The notes: a model not told the origin generated them from the sequence alone. A DNA stretch of 64,000 nucleotides from an uncultured Lachnospiraceae bacterium (GCA_900551115.1 URUY01000008.1:56580-120579); one strand, 5' to 3'. Shown: positions 44,017 to 53,066, counted from the stretch's first letter. Translations and numbers: made by a program.

Positions 44017-45266
44017 TCCGGCAACCCCTCCTCAAAAAGCTTCTGCAGGGTTGTTTCGATATGCAGAAATTCCGTTGTTTTACGCAAATCCCCACCTTTC
44101 GGACGCATACCGTCCTTTTTAACCGCACGGATTAACAGATTTTTGGGTGTATGCTCCATATCAATAAATTCCAGTATTTGAGTCTCATATCCCATTTCTT
44201 CCAAAAGATTGGCACGTACCGCATCGGTAATCAGCGCCGACATTCTTTCTTTTATTAAACCGTATTTTAATATTTTCGCCAATTCCGGACTTGCAATCTG
44301 CCGGTTCACCTCATGCTGACAGCACGGCACCGCCATGATTACTTTTGCCCCCCACCGTACAGCCTTTTCAAGCGCATAATCTGTAGCCGTATCACAGGCA
44401 TGCAGGGTTACTACCATATCTACCTTGTTTTCCCCTTCATAAGTACTGATATCCCCTTTTTCAAAATGCAGATTATCATAATGATATTTTTCTGCCAAAG
44501 CATTGCAGAATTCTATTACATCCTCCTTCAAATCAAGCCCCGTTACATGTACCTCATATTTCTGCAGCACATGCAGATAATAATACATGGCAAAGGTAAG
44601 GTATGATTTTCCGCATCCAAAATCAATAATTCTAACAGGTCTGTCCTCAGGCAGCTTTTTCAGTATATCCTCGATAAACTCCAAATAACGGTTAATCTGC
44701 CGAAATTTATCGTATTTTGCCTTTACAATCCGGCCATCCGGCGTTTGTACACCCAAACCCACCAGAAAATCCACCGGTTTGCCCTCTTCCAAAATATATT
44801 TTTTAGTACGGTTGTGCATAAGTGCTTTCAGTCTGTCCGTTTTTACTGTATCGTCTGTTTTTGCCGTGCCTTCCGTTTTTGCCGTGCCTTCCGTTTTTGC
44901 CGTGCCTTCTGTCTCACTGTTTTCTTTTTTAACAGCTTCTCCTGCCGAAGATTTCTTTTTTACAGTTATTTTTCCTTTTTTGCTGACAAGTACTGTAGCC
45001 GTATGGTCAGCAGATGCCATTTCCCCCTGCCGGAAATCATTCGCAAGATAAGATAGCACCCGTTCTTTTATTTCTTCTGCCGTACAGTTGCAATGAAATA
45101 CCTTATTTTCTTTATACAAGGTTTCCTGAAACAGCAATTTATCTTTAATCAGAACCGGTCTTATCATAACCTTAGTGCCTTTTTCACTGTTATTAGGATT
45201 GCTCAGAATCATCCGGCAAAGCTCTTCATTTATAAATTCATTCAATAATTGATTCAGCTCTTTCAT
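44013..45266 (-). CDS. Class I SAM-dependent methyltransferase (Methyltransf_32-like)
   Basis: A 417-residue cytoplasmic protein. The SAM site is in RIIDFGCGKSYLTFAMYYYL (motif I), with VTGLDLKEDVIEFC (motif II) and VTLHACDTATDYAL, then the VPCCQHEVN block that marks the Methyltransf_32 group. Members of this group include proposed tRNA or protein methyltransferases, but the substrate is not known to me. The first 200 residues form a separate domain, with a Lys/Thr/Glu-rich repeat linker at about 119-145. It overlaps the 840-residue gene by four bases. A hairpin-rich leader lies just upstream. Confidence 0.82.
   Translation of the reverse strand: MKELNQLLNEFINEELCRMILSNPNNSEKGTKVMIRPVLIKDKLLFQETLYKENKVFHCNCTAEEIKERVLSYLANDFRQGEMASADHTATVLVSKKGKITVKKKSSAGEAVKKENSETEGTAKTEGTAKTEGTAKTDDTVKTDRLKALMHNRTKKYILEEGKPVDFLVGLGVQTPDGRIVKAKYDKFRQINRYLEFIEDILKKLPEDRPVRIIDFGCGKSYLTFAMYYYLHVLQKYEVHVTGLDLKEDVIEFCNALAEKYHYDNLHFEKGDISTYEGENKVDMVVTLHACDTATDYALEKAVRWGAKVIMAVPCCQHEVNRQIASPELAKILKYGLIKERMSALITDAVRANLLEEMGYETQILEFIDMEHTPKNLLIRAVKKDGMRPKGGDLRKTTEFLHIETTLQKLFEEGLPE
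44857..44910 (-). repeat. 18-bp tandem repeat in the methyltransferase linker
   Basis: Three copies of 18 bases (44857-44874, 44875-44892, 44893-44910), identical to each other, encode (T/A)KTEG repeats. Copy change would keep the frame. Confidence 0.92.
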
Positions 45267-45284
45267 AACATACGTCCTTATATC

Positions 45285-45347
45285 AATATAGTCACAGCAA
45301 TCTTCGCCCTGTCCCTTTTAGCCGGGCTTTGACACTATGACTATATT
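45285..45347 (-). promoter_or_regulatory. Hairpin element between the 130-residue gene and the methyltransferase
   Basis: AATATAGTCA (45285-45294) and TGACTATATT (45338-45347) are perfect 10-base inverted arms. Inside, GCCC (45306-45309) and GGGC (45324-45327) make a second stem. On the minus strand the element ends in an ATTG..., not a clean T-run, so it is either a weak terminator or a structured leader for the next gene. Confidence 0.6.
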
Positions 45348-45373
45348 TTACTGACTTTATCCCAAAACCACAA

Positions 45374-45766
45374 CTAAAATTTTAAGAAACCTCGGCGGCT
45401 TCCGTGCCTCCTCTTGTAAATCTCATAATAAAGCACCACCTGAACCATATCCTCCATCCATTCCCACTTCTCGTCAGAGGTATGTTTGCCGGTATCATTT
45501 TCTTCCTCTTCCTGCTTAAGCAGCAGGACAATGCTCTGTCCCAGTCTGTATAGCTGCCATTTATCGGGATATTCGTCATACAGCATGCTTCCTTCATAAT
45601 CCAGCTTATCCAGTATTACTGCAATCCGCTTTTGAAGCAGCTTTGCCTGTGCCGGATATATCTGCTGCAGATATTCCAAATCTTTTACCACACTGTCTTC
45701 CTCCCGCATAAAATACGGAGTGGAATAGGACATGTAAAAAGGCAGAATCCTATGCTGATAGTCCAT
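45374..45766 (-). CDS. Conserved-looking 130-residue protein, function unknown
   Basis: A helical, acidic soluble protein. It begins MDYQHRILPFYMSYSTPYFM and contains YLQQIYPAQAKLLQKRIAVI and DKWQLYRLGQSIVLLLKQE. No membrane helix, cysteine or catalytic motif is visible. GAAGGGTAGAT precedes the ATG. The gene heads a run with the methyltransferase and the 840-residue protein. Its coding quality is good (no rare frame breaks and a clear start), but I do not recognise a family. Confidence 0.75.
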   Translation of the reverse strand: MDYQHRILPFYMSYSTPYFMREEDSVVKDLEYLQQIYPAQAKLLQKRIAVILDKLDYEGSMLYDEYPDKWQLYRLGQSIVLLLKQEEEENDTGKHTSDEKWEWMEDMVQVVLYYEIYKRRHGSRRGFLKF

Positions 45767-45854
45767 ATCTACCCTTCACTTTTCCTTTTTCTTAGCATAT
45801 GCAGAATATAGTTATGCTGTCACATAAAGACCGTCCCTGTCAGTTTTTTCTATC

Positions 45855-45904
45855 AAAAAAAATCCCCCGAACCTTAAACCAAAAAGCATTTTAAGGTCCG
45901 GGGG
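45855..45904 (-). terminator. Terminator of the atp operon
   Basis: CCCCCGGACCTTAAA pairs with TTTAAGGTTCGGGGG (one mismatch) around a short loop, followed by a run of T bases on the minus strand. Confidence 0.92.
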
Positions 45905-45914
45905 TGAAACCAAC

Positions 45915-46310
45915 TTATTTTAATACTGATATTCTGACGATGGCCCGATGAAGTGCCGTCTCAGCACGCGCCATATCTGTTTCCGGCGTATGGCTCTTAA
46001 TACGTTCTTCTGCACGCTGTCTGGCAGCTTCTGCACGTTCCAGTTCAATTTCTGCAGGCCATTCCACTATTTCAGCCAATATGGTAACGCCGTCAGGAAG
46101 AATTTCCGCAAAGCCGGCATGCAAAGCCGCTTCCTTCGTTTCATTCTCTTCCGTAATAGTCAGAACGCCCGGTTTAATAACTACCGTCATGGGAATATGT
46201 CCCGGCAGTACACCGATTTCCCCTTCTGTGGTATTAAACTCTACCATTTCAATATTACCTTCATAAAATACCCTTTCAGGGGTAATAATCCGCAAATTAA
46301 ACTGTTCCAT
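45915..46310 (-). CDS. atpC: ATP synthase epsilon subunit
   Basis: The small rotor subunit that couples and inhibits the F1 head. The 131-residue length and blocks FNLRIITPERVFYEGNIEMV, EFNTTEGEIGVLPGHIPMTV and the C-terminal helical pair (about 90-131) fit. It is the last gene of the operon, 13 bases after atpD, and is followed by the operon terminator. Confidence 0.95.
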   Translation of the reverse strand: MEQFNLRIITPERVFYEGNIEMVEFNTTEGEIGVLPGHIPMTVVIKPGVLTITEENETKEAALHAGFAEILPDGVTILAEIVEWPAEIELERAEAARQRAEERIKSHTPETDMARAETALHRAIVRISVLK

Positions 46311-46323
46311 AATGATTCCTATC

Positions 46324-47715
46324 CTATTTTACCTTTGCCAACACGTCATCGATGCTACCGGCATTCAGGAAGTAGCTTTCCGGAATGTCATCATGTTTAC
46401 CGTCCAAAATTTCCTTAAAGCCTCTGATTGTTTCGGAAACAGGTACATACTTTCCTTCCAGACCAGTAAACTGTCCTGCCACAAAGAACGGCTGTGAAAG
46501 GAATCTCTGCACCTTCCTCGCACGGGAAACCACCAGCTTATCTGTCTCTGACAGCTCATCCATACCCAAAATGGCAATAATATCCTGCAATTCTTTGTAG
46601 CGCTGCAAAATCTCCTGCACACCGCGGGCAACGCCGTAATGCTCTTCTCCTACGATTCTGGGGTCCAAAATACGGGAAGAGGATTCAAGCGGGTCTACCG
46701 CCGGATAAATACCAAGCTCTACGATAGAACGGGAAAGCACCGTTGTCGCATCCAAATGGGCAAAGGTAGTAGCCGGCGCCGGGTCTGTCAGGTCATCCGC
46801 AGGTACATATACAGCCTGCACAGAGGTAATGGAACCGTTTTTGGTGGAGGTAATACGCTCCTGCAGGGCACCCATCTCCGTCTGCAGCGTCGGCTGATAA
46901 CCTACTGCGGAAGGCATACGTCCTAAAAGCGCAGACACCTCGGAACCTGCCTGTGTAAAACGGAAAATATTGTCAATGAATAAAAGTACATCCTTACCGC
47001 CTTTATCCCTGAAATACTCTGCCATGGTCAGACCGGTAAGCCCTACCCGCATACGCGCTCCGGGCGGCTCGTTCATCTGTCCGAAAACCATGGTAGTCTT
47101 GTCAATAACGCCGGATTCCGTCATTTCATGGTACAAATCGTTCCCCTCACGGGTACGCTCGCCTACTCCCGTAAATACGGAATAACCGCCATGCTCTGTC
47201 GCAATGTTTCTGATAAGCTCCTGAATAAGCACCGTCTTGCCTACACCGGCGCCTCCAAAAAGTCCGATTTTACCGCCCTTCTGATAGGGGCACAGCAAAT
47301 CCACCACCTTGATGCCTGTTTCCAGAATCTCTGTCTGTGTAGACTGTTCCGCAAATTCCGGTGCCGGTCTGTGTATCGGTTCATAAGATACATTTTCCGG
47401 TTCCGGCTTATTGTCAATCGGCTTGCCCAAAACATTAAAAATGCGTCCCAGCGTATTTTCTCCAACCGGTACGGAAATAGGAGCGCCTGTTGCTTCTGCC
47501 TCCATACCGCGGATTAAACCATCCGTAGTTCCCATGGCAATACATCTTACCGTATCGTCACCCAGATGCTGGGCCACCTCAACCGTAAGGCTGCCGCCGT
47601 CCTTAAGCGGTATGATGATTGCTTCATTTATTTGGGGAAGATGCCCTTCATCGAAGCGTATATCTAAGACCGCACCGATTATCTGGGTAATTTTTCCTTT
47701 ATTTGCTCCTGCCAT
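46324..47715 (-). CDS. atpD: ATP synthase beta subunit
   Basis: The catalytic F1 subunit, 463 residues. The P-loop GLFGGAGVGKTVLIQELI (about residue 150-167), GERTREGNDLY, the Walker B LLFIDNIFRFTQAGSEVSALLGR and the ATP contact block QPTLQTEMGALQERITSTK are intact. It lies 17 bases after atpG. This is clearly the catalytic beta and not a rotary paralogue such as FliI. Confidence 0.98.
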   Translation of the reverse strand: MAGANKGKITQIIGAVLDIRFDEGHLPQINEAIIIPLKDGGSLTVEVAQHLGDDTVRCIAMGTTDGLIRGMEAEATGAPISVPVGENTLGRIFNVLGKPIDNKPEPENVSYEPIHRPAPEFAEQSTQTEILETGIKVVDLLCPYQKGGKIGLFGGAGVGKTVLIQELIRNIATEHGGYSVFTGVGERTREGNDLYHEMTESGVIDKTTMVFGQMNEPPGARMRVGLTGLTMAEYFRDKGGKDVLLFIDNIFRFTQAGSEVSALLGRMPSAVGYQPTLQTEMGALQERITSTKNGSITSVQAVYVPADDLTDPAPATTFAHLDATTVLSRSIVELGIYPAVDPLESSSRILDPRIVGEEHYGVARGVQEILQRYKELQDIIAILGMDELSETDKLVVSRARKVQRFLSQPFFVAGQFTGLEGKYVPVSETIRGFKEILDGKHDDIPESYFLNAGSIDDVLAKVK

Positions 47716-47732
47716 CTTATTGTCCTTTCTGT

Positions 47733-48611
47733 TTACGATATTGCGCCCGCACCTGCAATGATTTCCGTCAGCTCCTGCGTGATAGAACCCTGACGCGCCC
47801 TGTTATACATAAGCGTCAGATCTCCTATCATCTCTTCCGCATTGCTGGTTGCCGAGTCCATAGCCTGCATCCTGGCACCGTTCTCGCTTGCCACGGATTC
47901 TACCATACCTCCGTAGATAAGGCTGGTAATGTACTTGGGAATAATCATATCAAGGGCTTCCTCATCTTCCATTTCAAAGTTCATGGGAGCCTGCGCGCCC
48001 TTATCCTCGGCATTCCCTGCTTTTTCTTCCTCAGTTTCCGGCAGCTGCACCGGCAAAAGCTTAAGCAGGGTCGGAATATGGCTTACCGTATTTTTAAACC
48101 GGGTGTACACCAAATATATTTCATTGATTTCTCCCTTGGCAAAGGAATCCAGCAGTCTGCGCGAAAGTGCCATTGCATCAGCATATGCCGGTTCTTCCAC
48201 TATCTCTGATGCATCCACAGCCACCTCGTAGCCCTGTCTTATCAGAGTGTCCCTGCCTTTCTTTCCTACTGCGTATACACTTACATCCTCTTTTGCAAAA
48301 TTTGCCGTCACAAGCTTTGTGATATTGGAGTTGTAGCCTCCCGCAAGTCCTCTGTTGGACGTCATGACAATAACCGCCTTTTTGCCGGTTTCCTTTCCGT
48401 CCAAGTAAGGATGTCTCATGCCTGTGGTTCTTCTCAATATGGAAGTCACCGTTTCATACATACAGGAAAAATAAGAAACAGACCGTTCCGCATTCTGCCT
48501 TGCACGCTGCAGCTTGACCGTAGATACCAGTTTCATGGCCTTGGTAATCTGCTGCGTACTCTGTATGCTGCCTTTACGGCGTTTAATGTCCCGCATGGAT
48601 GCCATAATCAA
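47733..48611 (-). CDS. atpG: ATP synthase gamma subunit
   Basis: The central rotor shaft, 292 residues. MASMRDIKRRKGSIQSTQQI at the N-terminus and the C-terminal ENGARMQAMDSATSNAEEMI block are family hallmarks; both ends form the coiled coil. An acidic insert near residues 190-215 is common in Clostridia. It starts 16 bases after atpA. Confidence 0.97.
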   Translation of the reverse strand: MIMASMRDIKRRKGSIQSTQQITKAMKLVSTVKLQRARQNAERSVSYFSCMYETVTSILRRTTGMRHPYLDGKETGKKAVIVMTSNRGLAGGYNSNITKLVTANFAKEDVSVYAVGKKGRDTLIRQGYEVAVDASEIVEEPAYADAMALSRRLLDSFAKGEINEIYLVYTRFKNTVSHIPTLLKLLPVQLPETEEEKAGNAEDKGAQAPMNFEMEDEEALDMIIPKYITSLIYGGMVESVASENGARMQAMDSATSNAEEMIGDLTLMYNRARQGSITQELTEIIAGAGAIS

Positions 48612-48627
48612 TCACCGCTCCTCTTCA

Positions 48628-50130
48628 CTAAAACTCTGCCTTAAATTCTGCAAGAGCCTTTTTCAACGCTTCCTCAGTTGCCTCGGAAATAACCTTTTCT
48701 TCCGCTATTGCCTTGGGCACCTCCGGATATTTTGTATCCAGATATTCAAAAAATTCCTTTTCAAATCTTGTAATATCCGCAACAGGTACATCCAGCAGAT
48801 ACTTATTGGTCGCTGCATAAATAATGATTACCTGATACTGCACCGGCATGGGCTTATATTGAGGCTGCTTTAAAATTTCCTTAATGCGCTCACCCTGTGC
48901 AAGCTTTTCCTTGGTATCGGCGTCAAGCTCTGAACCGAACTGTGCAAAGGCTGCCAGCTCCCGGTACTGGGCAAGCTCCACACGGATAGGCGCTGCTATT
49001 TTTTTCATTGCCTTAATCTGTGCCGCACCGCCTACACGGGATACGGAAAGACCTGCATTTACAGCCGGACGGAAGCCGGCATTGAACATCTCTGTTTCCA
49101 GATATATCTGTCCGTCGGTAATGGAAATAACATTGGTAGGAATATACGCCGATACGTCTCCGGCCTGCGTTTCAATAATAGGCAGCGCCGTCAGAGAACC
49201 GCCGCCGTATTCCTCGCTCATTCTGGCTGCACGCTCCAACAGTCTGGAATGCAGATAGAATACGTCACCGGGATATGCCTCTCGTCCGGGGGGACGCTTT
49301 AAGAGCAGTGAAAGTGTACGGTAAGCAGCCGCATGCTTGCTTAAGTCATCATAAACAACAAGCACATCTTCACCGTTTTCCATCCATTCTTCACCGATGG
49401 CACAGCCTGAATAGGGCGCAATATACTGTAAGGGAGCCAGTTCACTGGCTGTAGCCGCTACTACCGTAGTATAGGCAAGCGCGCCATACTCTTCCAATGT
49501 CTTTACAATCGTAGCTACCGTAGACGCCTTCTGTCCGATTGCTACATAAATACATTTTACATTCTGTCCCTTTTGGTTAATAATCGTATCAATGGCAATA
49601 GCCGTTTTACCTGTCTGTCTGTCTCCAATAATCAATTCACGCTGGCCTCTGCCGATTGGCACCATGGAGTCAATGGCCTTAATACCTGTCTGCAGGGGAG
49701 TATCAACGGACTTTCTGGTGATAACACCGGAAGCCACCCTCTCGATTTTACGGTATTTAGAGGTCTGAATAGGACCCTTGCCGTCAATAGGCTGCCCCAA
49801 TGCATTTACTACACGGCCTAACATCGTATCGCCGACAGGAACCTCTACCACTCTGCCGGTGGTCTTTACTACGTCGCCTTCGTTAATGTTTTTCTGGCTA
49901 CCTAAAAGTACGGCTCCGACATTATCCTCTTCAAGGTTTAATACCATTCCGTATACTTCGCCCGGAAACTCCAAAAGCTCGCCCTGCATGGCATTTTCCA
50001 ATCCATGCACACGGGCAATGCCGTCTGCTACCTGAATAACCGTACCCACCTCGGATACTTCCATTTCGGCTGCGTATCTTTTTATCTGATCCTTGATTAC
50101 TGAACTTATTTCTTCTGGTTTCAAATTCAT
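48628..50130 (-). CDS. atpA: ATP synthase alpha subunit
   Basis: The non-catalytic nucleotide-binding F1 subunit, 500 residues. The P-loop GDRQTGKTAIAIDTII (about residue 169-184) and AYRTLSLLLKRPPGREAYPG are intact, as is the arginine-finger region YIPTNVISITDGQIYLETEM. It lies 33 bases after atpH. Confidence 0.98.
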   Translation of the reverse strand: MNLKPEEISSVIKDQIKRYAAEMEVSEVGTVIQVADGIARVHGLENAMQGELLEFPGEVYGMVLNLEEDNVGAVLLGSQKNINEGDVVKTTGRVVEVPVGDTMLGRVVNALGQPIDGKGPIQTSKYRKIERVASGVITRKSVDTPLQTGIKAIDSMVPIGRGQRELIIGDRQTGKTAIAIDTIINQKGQNVKCIYVAIGQKASTVATIVKTLEEYGALAYTTVVAATASELAPLQYIAPYSGCAIGEEWMENGEDVLVVYDDLSKHAAAYRTLSLLLKRPPGREAYPGDVFYLHSRLLERAARMSEEYGGGSLTALPIIETQAGDVSAYIPTNVISITDGQIYLETEMFNAGFRPAVNAGLSVSRVGGAAQIKAMKKIAAPIRVELAQYRELAAFAQFGSELDADTKEKLAQGERIKEILKQPQYKPMPVQYQVIIIYAATNKYLLDVPVADITRFEKEFFEYLDTKYPEVPKAIAEEKVISEATEEALKKALAEFKAEF

Positions 50131-50163
50131 GGATCCGTTCGCACCTTTCTTTTATTGTCTGCA

Positions 50164-50712
50164 TTACTGCAGTTTAATCTGATATAACTGTCTGCTTAAA
50201 TTTTCCAGTCTGGTTTTGATGCTGTTGTCCAATACCCTGTCGCCGATACGGATAACCATACCGCCAATCAAAGCTTCATCTACATCAAAATGAATCCGGA
50301 AGGATTTGTAGGAAGTGGTTTCAAGAAGCCTTCTCTCCACCTTTTCTTTCTGGTTCTCAGTAAGCGGTGCCGCCGTTTTCACATAAGCGGTGCCGATTTT
50401 TTCCTTTTCCCTGACCTTCTCCAAAAAATAATCCAATACCAACGGAAGCTGCCTGTAATGCTCTTTTTTAAGCAGTAACAGCATAAGTCCCGTCACCTCT
50501 CTGCTGACACGGCCCCCCCAGACATTTTCCAGTACCTTTTCCTTTTCATTCTCGGGAATGCCCGGATGCTGCATCAGCTTCGCCAGTTCGGGATTATCTG
50601 CAAGCACCTGCTTTACTGTCTGGACCTCCTCTAAGAGAGCCCCGGTCTTTCCTTCTTCTACCGCCAGTTCAAACAGAGCCTCGCCATATACCTTTTCAAT
50701 CAGCTTAGCCAT
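50164..50712 (-). CDS. atpH: ATP synthase delta subunit
   Basis: Part of the peripheral stalk, 182 residues. It starts MAKLIEKVYGEALFELAVEE, the usual form, and ends with the conserved GGMVIRIGDRVLDNSIKTRL block. Its start overlaps the end of atpF by 13 bases. Confidence 0.95.
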   Translation of the reverse strand: MAKLIEKVYGEALFELAVEEGKTGALLEEVQTVKQVLADNPELAKLMQHPGIPENEKEKVLENVWGGRVSREVTGLMLLLLKKEHYRQLPLVLDYFLEKVREKEKIGTAYVKTAAPLTENQKEKVERRLLETTSYKSFRIHFDVDEALIGGMVIRIGDRVLDNSIKTRLENLSRQLYQIKLQ

Positions 50713-51245
50713 GTACTCTCACCCATCTCTCTTAAGGTTTCGTCTATCAGACCTTCCTGAACGGTCACGTCTATTGCTCCCGCAACAGCTTTACCTGCCA
50801 TCATGGAAGCCACCGCTATCATTTCCTTCTTTACGTCATCAGCCGCCTTTTTCTTTTCCAGTTCGGCCTCCGTACGCGCTCTCTCCATGATACGTGCTGC
50901 TTCCGCCTTAGCTTCGCCTATAATCTGATTTTCACTCAATATGGCTTTTCTGCGGGCATCAGACATAATGCTGTCAGCTTCCTTTTGTATATCGCGAAGC
51001 CTTCCTTCGTATTCTTCCTTCAGTGCCTGCGCCTTTTCCATATCATCTGCTGCCTGTAAAAGCTCGCCCTTTATTTTTTCGGTACGTCCGTTAAGCATCT
51101 TTCTTGCAGGATTGAACAGAAAATAGGACAATGCAGCAAACAGGAACAATATGGCTATCATAGTCAGCACGGAATCTGCTATAAGCTGCCAGTCCAAATT
51201 GAACAATCTTGTCATGGTCTCGCCGGATGTCAATAAAATCATCAC
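50700..51245 (-). CDS. atpF: ATP synthase b subunit
   Basis: The peripheral-stalk membrane subunit, 181 residues. One N-terminal helix (about 14-35, ADSVLTMIAILFLFAALSYF) is followed by a long charged helix rich in Ala, Glu and Lys (about 40-165). AGGAGG lies eight bases before a GTG at 51245 and eleven before the ATG at 51242; either could be used. It follows atpE by about 50 bases. Confidence 0.95.
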   Translation of the reverse strand: MMILLTSGETMTRLFNLDWQLIADSVLTMIAILFLFAALSYFLFNPARKMLNGRTEKIKGELLQAADDMEKAQALKEEYEGRLRDIQKEADSIMSDARRKAILSENQIIGEAKAEAARIMERARTEAELEKKKAADDVKKEMIAVASMMAGKAVAGAIDVTVQEGLIDETLREMGESTWLS

Positions 51246-51294
51246 CCTTTAAGCCTCCTTTCTTTATTTTCCGGTTTGCCGGAACGGAAACTTT

Positions 51295-51549
51295 CTACGG
51301 CAATAAAGGTTTTACGAACATCAGAATCAGCGCGGTAACAAGACCATACAAACCTGTTGTCTCGGCAACTGCCTGCCCTAAAAGCATGGTAGATGTAATT
51401 TCTGACTTTGCGCCCGGATTACGTCCTACTGCCGCTGCCGCATGGCCTGCTGCAATACCCTGGCCTACACCGGGTCCGATACCTGCGATAAGTGCCAGTC
51501 CCGCACCGATTGCAGAACAACCTCTAATAAAATTCTCGTTAAATTCCAT
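51295..51549 (-). CDS. atpE: ATP synthase c subunit with sodium-binding signature
   Basis: The rotor ring subunit, 84 residues, two helices. The first helix has AGIGPGVGQGIAAGHAAAAV with Gln near position 29, and the second has LLGQAVAETTGLYGLVTALI with the ion-carrying Glu. The set Gln, Val, Glu, Thr (in place of Ser), Thr and Tyr matches the known sodium-binding site of the Ilyobacter and Acetobacterium c subunits, except Ser to Thr next to Glu. Sodium coupling is therefore likely but inferred. Confidence 0.96.
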   Translation of the reverse strand: MEFNENFIRGCSAIGAGLALIAGIGPGVGQGIAAGHAAAAVGRNPGAKSEITSTMLLGQAVAETTGLYGLVTALILMFVKPLLP

Positions 51550-51613
51550 GATTATTTCCTCCTTAAAATGTGTTCTTTATTATGCAGTTTAAATTGTTAA
51601 GCCGTTTCATGTG

Positions 51614-52351
51614 TTATGCATCCGTATCGCCGATTGCATTGGTAATATACGTCATCGTCAGCATGCAGAATACATAGGTCTGTATCGCTCCCGAAAAAAT
51701 ATCGAGATATACATGCAAGAATGCCGGCCAGATAAGTGCCAGCTTCCCTACCAGTCCGTAAACCAGCGACATCATAACCACGCCAGACAGCACATTGGCA
51801 AACAGACGCAGTGACAACGAAATAGGCACCGCAATATCACCGATTAAGTTGATAGGCAGCCATATAGGCAGCCAGGGCGGCAGCGGTGAACACTTGTCTG
51901 TCCAAACCTCCTTAGGCTTGTGATATTTGAATGTATTGAAATGAATCAATGCAAAGGTCATCAGTCCTAACGGCAGCGTCACGCCGTAATCCGCTGTAGG
52001 AGGCCGTAGTCCTAACAAACCGGAAAGATTGCTGAGCAGGATAAAAATGAATACCGTTCCGATGTAATTACGGAATTTAACCGCATTTTTCCCCATGGTG
52101 CCATCAGCCATACCGTCCAGCTTTTCTACAATAAGCTCCACTACATTCTGAAAACCAGTAGGCACCTCCGCTGCACGTTTCATAACACGATTGGCCGCAA
52201 TCGCAAAGCCGACTATCACAAGCATAACGATAAGAATACACACATGGGAAGTGGTTATCCACACTTCATGCCCGAAAAAAGAATATTTAAACAGTCCGTG
52301 TATCATAAAATCCACTTCATTACCCGACGACATCAACATTCCGTATTCCAT
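51614..52351 (-). CDS. atpB: ATP synthase a subunit
   Basis: The stator ion-channel subunit, 245 residues, five or six helices. The essential arginine lies in SLSLRLFANVLSG (about residue 185). NVVELIVEKLDGMADGTMGK near the N-terminus is also typical. It precedes atpE by 64 bases. Length and order fit a standard F-type operon. Confidence 0.95.
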   Translation of the reverse strand: MEYGMLMSSGNEVDFMIHGLFKYSFFGHEVWITTSHVCILIVMLVIVGFAIAANRVMKRAAEVPTGFQNVVELIVEKLDGMADGTMGKNAVKFRNYIGTVFIFILLSNLSGLLGLRPPTADYGVTLPLGLMTFALIHFNTFKYHKPKEVWTDKCSPLPPWLPIWLPINLIGDIAVPISLSLRLFANVLSGVVMMSLVYGLVGKLALIWPAFLHVYLDIFSGAIQTYVFCMLTMTYITNAIGDTDA

Positions 52352-52363
52352 GCTCTCACCTCC

Positions 52364-52834
52364 TTACTCTTTCATGCCCTCAAAACCGGTATCTTCTTCC
52401 TCAGCCAAAGGCTGCGGAACAGGATCGGTTTCCTGAAAAACCCAATTGTAAAATTTATGTGTCAGGGGCTGCAGATATGCTGCTGCTTTTAAGCCCATAA
52501 CTCCCAAAAATCCCGCCAGCGGATACCCGGTATCCGTGTAAAATATCAGAACCAGAAACACCGCCACAATCAAATATCTTATAATATATCCGCCTGCCAA
52601 AAGCCTTGCTGCAGATTTTTCATCACACATAAACGCCTTGTTTAATGACCGCCACATGTGGATAGCAGAGAAAAACGCCAGTAAAATGCCTCCCCATAAA
52701 CCGACGGCATATTTTACCCTGTCAATCGGAAACAGCAGACCTGCAAGCTGGGAGACTATACCGAAAACCGCAATACCTGTCAGAAGCTCTAACAGCGCCC
52801 TGTCCAGTCTTTTTAATTTATCTGTCATGGTCAT
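52364..52834 (-). CDS. ATP synthase subunit I-like membrane protein
   Basis: A 156-residue membrane protein with about four helices (first, LLELLTGIAVFGIVSQLAGL), in the place of AtpI upstream of atpB. AtpI-type proteins help assemble the c ring. The start is one of two ATGs, 52834 (AAAGG five bases before) or 52828, both overlapping the end of the previous gene. It lacks a close match to AtpI that I can cite, so the name is by position and topology. The acidic tail (about 140-156) is cytoplasmic by the positive-inside rule. Confidence 0.72.
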   Translation of the reverse strand: MTMTDKLKRLDRALLELLTGIAVFGIVSQLAGLLFPIDRVKYAVGLWGGILLAFFSAIHMWRSLNKAFMCDEKSAARLLAGGYIIRYLIVAVFLVLIFYTDTGYPLAGFLGVMGLKAAAYLQPLTHKFYNWVFQETDPVPQPLAEEEDTGFEGMKE

Positions 52835-53066
52835 CCCTGCCTTTATCATCATAGATGCGTCTTGCCAGTATATAGATGTTACGAAAGCCAGCCAGCGCTC
52901 CTGCAAAAAACAGTACTATCATCCACCAGGAGGTTCCCAGCTGTTCATCCAGCCAAATGCCCAGGAATGAACATAAAAAAATAGGAACCAGCATATTGAT
53001 TCCAAACTGCGTAATCAATGCCAGTGACCGGTATACGCTTCTGTCATATTTTCTGCGCTTTGCCAC
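52818..53066 (-). CDS. AtpZ/AtpI-like small membrane protein
   Basis: An 82-residue protein with two membrane helices (about 15-38 and 46-68) and the block LITQFGINMLVPIFLCSFLG, then FAGALAGFRNIYILARRIY, typical of the AtpZ-type chaperone and possible magnesium/calcium channel group. The start is a GTG at 53066 behind GGAGGAATGAAGA. It is the first gene of the ATP synthase operon and overlaps the next by 11-17 bases. Confidence 0.85.
   Translation of the reverse strand: MAKRRKYDRSVYRSLALITQFGINMLVPIFLCSFLGIWLDEQLGTSWWMIVLFFAGALAGFRNIYILARRIYDDKGRDDHDR

Noticed and set aside
44745..45056. A plus-strand frame with Phe/Arg/Cys repeats
   Set aside because: It is the reverse of the methyltransferase linker repeat and shows only the mirror of the 18-bp units.
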